The notes below the pieces were generated by a model. That model was not told the origin of the DNA and made no database searches. It worked only from the letters and a program-made list of their open reading frames with translations. Shown in pieces: positions 6,758-9,636 of a stretch of 9,636 bases of DNA. Position 1 is the first letter of the stretch. Each line of letters starts with the position of its first letter. The stretch lies in NCBI GenBank assembly GCA_028289505.1, contig JANQPK010000219.1, positions 1 through 9,636 of the forward strand, in the 5' to 3' direction. The stretch is from Cyclobacteriaceae bacterium (GTDB lineage: Bacteria > Bacteroidota > Bacteroidia > Cytophagales > Cyclobacteriaceae). A program made the position numbers and the translations under genes.

Positions 6758-7913
6758 GAACTACAACTTCTAATGGCGCTGGAGAGAAGCAAAGAATAAA
6801 GATAACGATAGCCAACCAACCCAGGAGTTTTCTTTTACTATCAAGCGGCTGGTTATCAATGGGCTTTGGATGATGTACCCCTAAAATTCTACCCAGTAGA
6901 AACGCATATACAAGCCATCCGGAGTATCCCTCAATTCCCTTAAACAACATCAATAGAACAATCTGACCAGCAAATATTGCAAGTGCCCACATCAGCCGTG
7001 ATTGGGGTGCAGGAAATACCCGACTAAGCACAATGGTTAAAAACCAAAAATAAAGAGGTGCCTGCCACCACATGTCTGGTTTGAATTGAACTACCCCGTT
7101 CAGGTACTCCGGAGTGATCAAACCCAAGCCTGAGTAAAATACCAAAATCATCAGGAACGCCGGAGATAGAATACCATGCCACTTTGGTCCCAATAGGCCA
7201 TAAATGATATGCCCTCCATCTAACTGGCCAACGGGAAGTAGGTTCAAAGCGGTAAACAACAATGCCAGGAAACCAGCCAGTAACCATGGGTAGTGCATGA
7301 TTTCATAATCACTGGGCAACCTGGAGGGGTCAGCCACATACTCTTTAAAGAAATCAAATAACAAACTGCCACCCAACACCACTGCCAGTCCTTCTTCATC
7401 GCGCTCCATCCCGTAGGCATGGGCTTCATAATCCATACCATATTGAAGGTACTCGGGATGGATCTCAAAAATAAAATCAGCTGGGGGAAGGTTTGTAAAT
7501 CCATAGAAAAGGATCAATAGACCGGCGACGAAGCCGGCAATGGGGCCGGCAATACCAATGTCAAAGTACAGTTTTCGTGACTCAATTCTTTCTTTGATCC
7601 TAATAACCGCCCCGAAAGACCCAATCGATGGCGCTGGAATAAATCCCATCCAAAACGGCAAGTAATAAGGAAGGGAGGTCTTGACCCGGTAATACCTGGC
7701 CATAAAATAATGACCAAACTCATGGGTGGTCAAAAACGTGAGGAAAGGAATTGAAAAAGCGAAACCTGCAGTAAAATCCTGCCAGGTATAGCCTTTCATG
7801 ATAATGTATTTGCTATAGGTCCACTCTGCGCCAGCTAAGGTTGTGGTAACTAAAGAAACCAAAAAGAGCAAAATATGGATCCCGTATGATTTCCAGGGAT
7901 TAACTGGCTCCAT
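6747..7913 (-). CDS. Site-2-type membrane metalloprotease (M50, EGY1-like)
   Basis: 388 residues with many hydrophobic segments, no PDZ domain. The first zinc motif, HEFGHYFMARYY (64-75), lies in a membrane segment. The second, LNLLPVGQLDGGH (223-235), supplies Asp232 as the third zinc ligand. Between them is the stretch GSFGAVIRIKERI (98-110), then KLYFDIGIAGPIAGF (114-128). That order, with the PYYLPFW run before it, resembles the plant EGY1/cyanobacterial S2P-like group more than RseP. Family members cut membrane-spanning substrates inside the bilayer; the substrate here is unknown. About residues 141-205 form a long acidic insertion between the two motifs. Its ATG lies inside the 3' end of the HAD gene (14-bp overlap), so the two are likely translationally coupled. 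All catalytic residues are present. Confidence 0.92.
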   Translation of the reverse strand: MEPVNPWKSYGIHILLFLVSLVTTTLAGAEWTYSKYIIMKGYTWQDFTAGFAFSIPFLTFLTTHEFGHYFMARYYRVKTSLPYYLPFWMGFIPAPSIGSFGAVIRIKERIESRKLYFDIGIAGPIAGFVAGLLILFYGFTNLPPADFIFEIHPEYLQYGMDYEAHAYGMERDEEGLAVVLGGSLLFDFFKEYVADPSRLPSDYEIMHYPWLLAGFLALLFTALNLLPVGQLDGGHIIYGLLGPKWHGILSPAFLMILVFYSGLGLITPEYLNGVVQFKPDMWWQAPLYFWFLTIVLSRVFPAPQSRLMWALAIFAGQIVLLMLFKGIEGYSGWLVYAFLLGRILGVHHPKPIDNQPLDSKRKLLGWLAIVIFILCFSPAPLEVVVLGN

Positions 7914-8529
7914 CGAAAAGGCGGATTAACTGCTGGGGCTGCTCTAGTAAAAAGGTTCTAATATCCAGCTCTTCGGCACCCTTAAGGTTGGCTAAAGTAT
8001 CATCAATAAATAAGGTTTCGGAGGCAGCAATGGATTGTTCCAACAACACTGTCTGGTAGATTTCAATGTTGGGTTTACGCAATCCCATCTCATGTGAATA
8101 GTATACCTTCTCGAAATGGTCTCCCAATTGAGAGTTTCCACCTGCTTGTTGCAGAATGCCATCGAATTGGTTTACATGTATTTCATTGGTATTGCTTAAG
8201 ATAAAGGTGCGATAAGACTTCCGAAGCCGGGCCACCAGCTCCAATCGGTAAGCTGGAATCTCACCCAGCATGGCACACCAGGCCTGGTCAATTTCAACAT
8301 CAGATGCCTGCATCTCCAATAGTTGATTCAGATTCTGCCTGAAGGTCCCGGAACTGATGGCACCGGTCTCGTAATCTTCAAATAAAAGCAACCCCTGAGT
8401 ACGTTGGATCACCTCTTCCTCTGGGAGCCCTGATAACTCACTAAAGGCTTGGTATGCCGCATTCAGGTTGAGGTCCAGGATTACTCCACCCAGATCAAAG
8501 ATGATATTTTTTATTTCAGAATTTATCAA
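7900..8529 (-). CDS. HAD-superfamily (subfamily IA) hydrolase, YihX-like
   Basis: 209 residues, cytoplasmic. HAD motifs appear in order: motif I FDLGGVILDLN (11-21) with nucleophile Asp12, motif II LSNTN (111-115), motif III Lys152 in GLRKPNIEIY, and motif IV FIDDTLANL (174-182) with Asp176/Asp177. The helical cap (about 20-90) is the small type I cap. Motif I is D-x-G rather than D-x-D, as in the YihX sugar-phosphate phosphatase group; the substrate cannot be fixed. In this frame the only usual start codon between the upstream TAA and motif I is TTG at 8529-8527, apart from a CTG one codon earlier. No Shine-Dalgarno site is visible, which suggests modest translation. It is the first gene of a two-gene operon with the overlapping M50 protease. 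The pairing does not by itself say that the phosphatase acts with the protease. Confidence 0.9.
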   Translation of the reverse strand: MINSEIKNIIFDLGGVILDLNLNAAYQAFSELSGLPEEEVIQRTQGLLLFEDYETGAISSGTFRQNLNQLLEMQASDVEIDQAWCAMLGEIPAYRLELVARLRKSYRTFILSNTNEIHVNQFDGILQQAGGNSQLGDHFEKVYYSHEMGLRKPNIEIYQTVLLEQSIAASETLFIDDTLANLKGAEELDIRTFLLEQPQQLIRLFDGAS

Positions 8530-8621
8530 CAGGAGAACAAATAGAAGTTATAAAGGCGATAAAGTTAAGGACTAACCATCATATTATATCACAAGATCTT
8601 CTAAAAGAATAATCCGTTGAT

Positions 8622-8629
8622 TACTTTTG
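8622..8629 (+). promoter_or_regulatory. Candidate -7 element before the His/Cys-rich gene
   Basis: TACTTTTG fits the Bacteroidota -7 consensus TAnnTTTG at every fixed base. Transcription would start near 8636 and leave about 13 bases before the ATG at 8649. No TTTG or TTG stands at the expected -33 distance, so this is a half-match. A regulated promoter with an activator is possible. The 119-bp gap is divergent with the HAD gene and holds nothing else I can name. Confidence 0.4.
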
Positions 8630-8648
8630 CCAATTGACCGTAGGTCTG

Positions 8649-8969
8649 ATGATTCGGAATCTTCAAAGGACAAACCTAGCCAGCTCATGCCTGTTCATAT
8701 TTTTATATGTTCAGATCTACACCGGTATACACCAGTATCACCATCCACTGGAGTCGGCTGAAGATTTTAATACAGATCTCAACTTTGATCAAGTCCATGA
8801 TACACATCATTGTGAAATCTGTGATTTTCAGCTGACCATTCATCATGTGGTTAATGATTTTTCAGTGGTGTGCTTGGTCCCTAATCTGGCAGTTAAACAT
8901 GCACTACCGTCAGAGCCTTTCAGTGAAATTACTAAACTAAGTCTATCCAGAGCTCCGCCAGGTATTTAA
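8649..8969 (+). CDS. Small His/Cys-rich exported or membrane-anchored protein, probable metal-related
   Basis: 106 residues from the ATG. A basic start (R3, R7) leads into a hydrophobic segment (about 9-26), either a signal peptide or a membrane anchor. The rest is rich in metal-type ligands: HQYHH (28-32), HDTHHCEICDF (50-60, two Cys in CxxC) and HH at 65-66. The tail ends SRAPPGI. This layout (hydrophobic start, His cluster, CxxC next to His, R-x-PP end) recalls small Bacteroidota proteins next to TonB-dependent receptor genes, and looks faintly like DUF2946; I could not verify either. No enzyme motif is seen. It precedes the lipoprotein gene by 100 bp on the same strand. A role in sensing or handling copper or zinc in the periplasm is inference. 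A TTG 15 bases earlier is a possible but weaker start. Confidence 0.7.
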   Translation: MIRNLQRTNLASSCLFIFLYVQIYTGIHQYHHPLESAEDFNTDLNFDQVHDTHHCEICDFQLTIHHVVNDFSVVCLVPNLAVKHALPSEPFSEITKLSLSRAPPGI

Positions 8970-9069
8970 CCTGTACCAAAACGACTATTATTATTTTATA
9001 AATTCAATTCCTGTTGCTCCAATGTGAGCATGGGATTTGTGCTTAATTAATCTCAATAAAACATACACA

Positions 9070-9636
9070 ATGAAACTCTTAAATAAACTTCAGGCGCTTG
9101 TCCTATTATCTCTAATGATTTTTGCTGCGTCTTGCGATGACGACGACGATATGCCGCCACCACCTGTTAACGAGGAAGAAGTAATCACTACCATGACCGT
9201 AACCCTGGCACCCCAAAGCGGCGGCACCAACGTAACTTTGCAAACCAGAGATCTGGATGGCGATGGACCCAACGCTCCAGTAGTTACAGTTTCCGGTCCA
9301 TTAGTAGCTGGAGAAGCGTATGATGGATCCATTGAATTGCTAAACGAAACGGAGTCACCAGCAGAGGATATAACCGAAGAAATAGAAGACGAGGATGACG
9401 AACATCAGTTCTTCTTTTTAGTTACTGGCACCTTGGATCTAGCAGTAGACTACAGTGATTCAGACGATGATGGTAACCCTATTGGATTAGCTTTTACCGC
9501 AACTGCTGGTGCTGCCAGTAACGGAAGCCTTACCGTGGAATTGCGACATGAGCCAGATAAAGATGCTGCTGGAGTTAGCGACGGTGATATCACCAATGCC
9601 GGTGGAGAAACCGACATTAGCCAGGCTTTTACCGTA
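9070..9636 (+). CDS. Surface lipoprotein with acidic DxDxDG loops, 3'-partial
   Basis: 189 codons are visible without a stop, and the gene continues past the right edge. The lipoprotein signal is MKLLNKLQ, a hydrophobic core and FAASC, with lipid Cys22. Asp23-27 follow at once; an acidic run after the Cys marks lipoproteins exported to the outer surface in Bacteroidota. Two loops fit the calcium-type pattern DxDxDG: DLDGDGPN (61-68) and DSDDDGN (130-136). An acidic stretch (EDITEEIEDEDDEHQF, 99-114) and VELRHEPDK (156-164) follow. From memory the pattern matches proteins catalogued in Bacteroidota as 'type 1 periplasmic binding fold superfamily', but I see no proof of that fold. They tend to sit by TonB-dependent receptors, so a partner receptor is expected downstream. 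The upstream AT-rich leader (AATAAAACATACACA) is typical of Bacteroidota starts lacking a Shine-Dalgarno site. Confidence 0.82.
   Translation, partial: MKLLNKLQALVLLSLMIFAASCDDDDDMPPPPVNEEEVITTMTVTLAPQSGGTNVTLQTRDLDGDGPNAPVVTVSGPLVAGEAYDGSIELLNETESPAEDITEEIEDEDDEHQFFFLVTGTLDLAVDYSDSDDDGNPIGLAFTATAGAASNGSLTVELRHEPDKDAAGVSDGDITNAGGETDISQAFTV

Noticed and set aside
8634..8648. TTG start for the His/Cys-rich protein, 15 bases upstream
   Set aside because: The ATG at 8649 gives a normal basic n-region, and the TTG would fall before the transcript start implied by the TACTTTTG element.
8970..9069. Promoter of the lipoprotein gene
   Set aside because: TTTG at 9036-9039 and TTG at 9014-9016 exist, but no TAnnTTTG stands at the right distance; no reliable call.
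9090..9332. Open frame on the - strand across the lipoprotein gene
   Set aside because: The opposite strand codes a lipoprotein with a clear signal and lipid cysteine; this frame has low-complexity Ser/Gly content and no motif.

Overview
The window looks like chromosomal DNA of a Bacteroidota bacterium. Three things support this. Two secreted proteins end in type IX secretion (T9SS) type A sorting domains, with YPNP/FPNP-type starts and a short beta-rich tail. A lipoprotein carries an acidic surface-export signal right after its lipid cysteine. A promoter upstream of the PASTA gene fits the Bacteroidota consensus TTTG-N19-TAnnTTTG. Base composition is moderate and even. I see no insertion sequence, phage gene, CRISPR array, tRNA or rRNA. 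The class cannot be fixed from this sequence.

Left part, + strand (1-6697). A large secreted M43 (pappalysin-like) metalloprotease enters from the left edge, already inside its catalytic domain. It has a duplicated pair of adhesin-like modules and ends in a T9SS signal. Next comes D-alanine--D-alanine ligase (ddl). After a 90-bp gap holding a good promoter match comes a tight three-gene run: a single-pass membrane protein with three PASTA repeats, a 630-residue T9SS cargo protein of unknown function (1-nt gap), and a single-domain rhodanese (3-nt gap). Ddl supplies the D-Ala-D-Ala end of peptidoglycan stem peptides, and PASTA repeats are known in other proteins to bind such fragments. The theme here is therefore cell wall and cell surface.

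Middle part, - strand (6747-8529). A HAD-superfamily phosphatase-like gene with a TTG start overlaps by 14 bp a multi-pass site-2-type metalloprotease of the plant EGY1-like group. They form a two-gene operon that converges on the rhodanese gene.

Right part, + strand (8649 to the edge). A small membrane-anchored or secreted protein rich in His and Cys is followed by a lipoprotein with acidic DxDxDG loops, which runs off the window. Together they look like the start of an outer-membrane uptake locus, probably for a metal, with a TonB-dependent receptor expected just outside. This is the least characterised part. I found no convincing wholly new system. The best leads are the His/Cys protein with its lipoprotein, and the link between PASTA, T9SS cargo and rhodanese.
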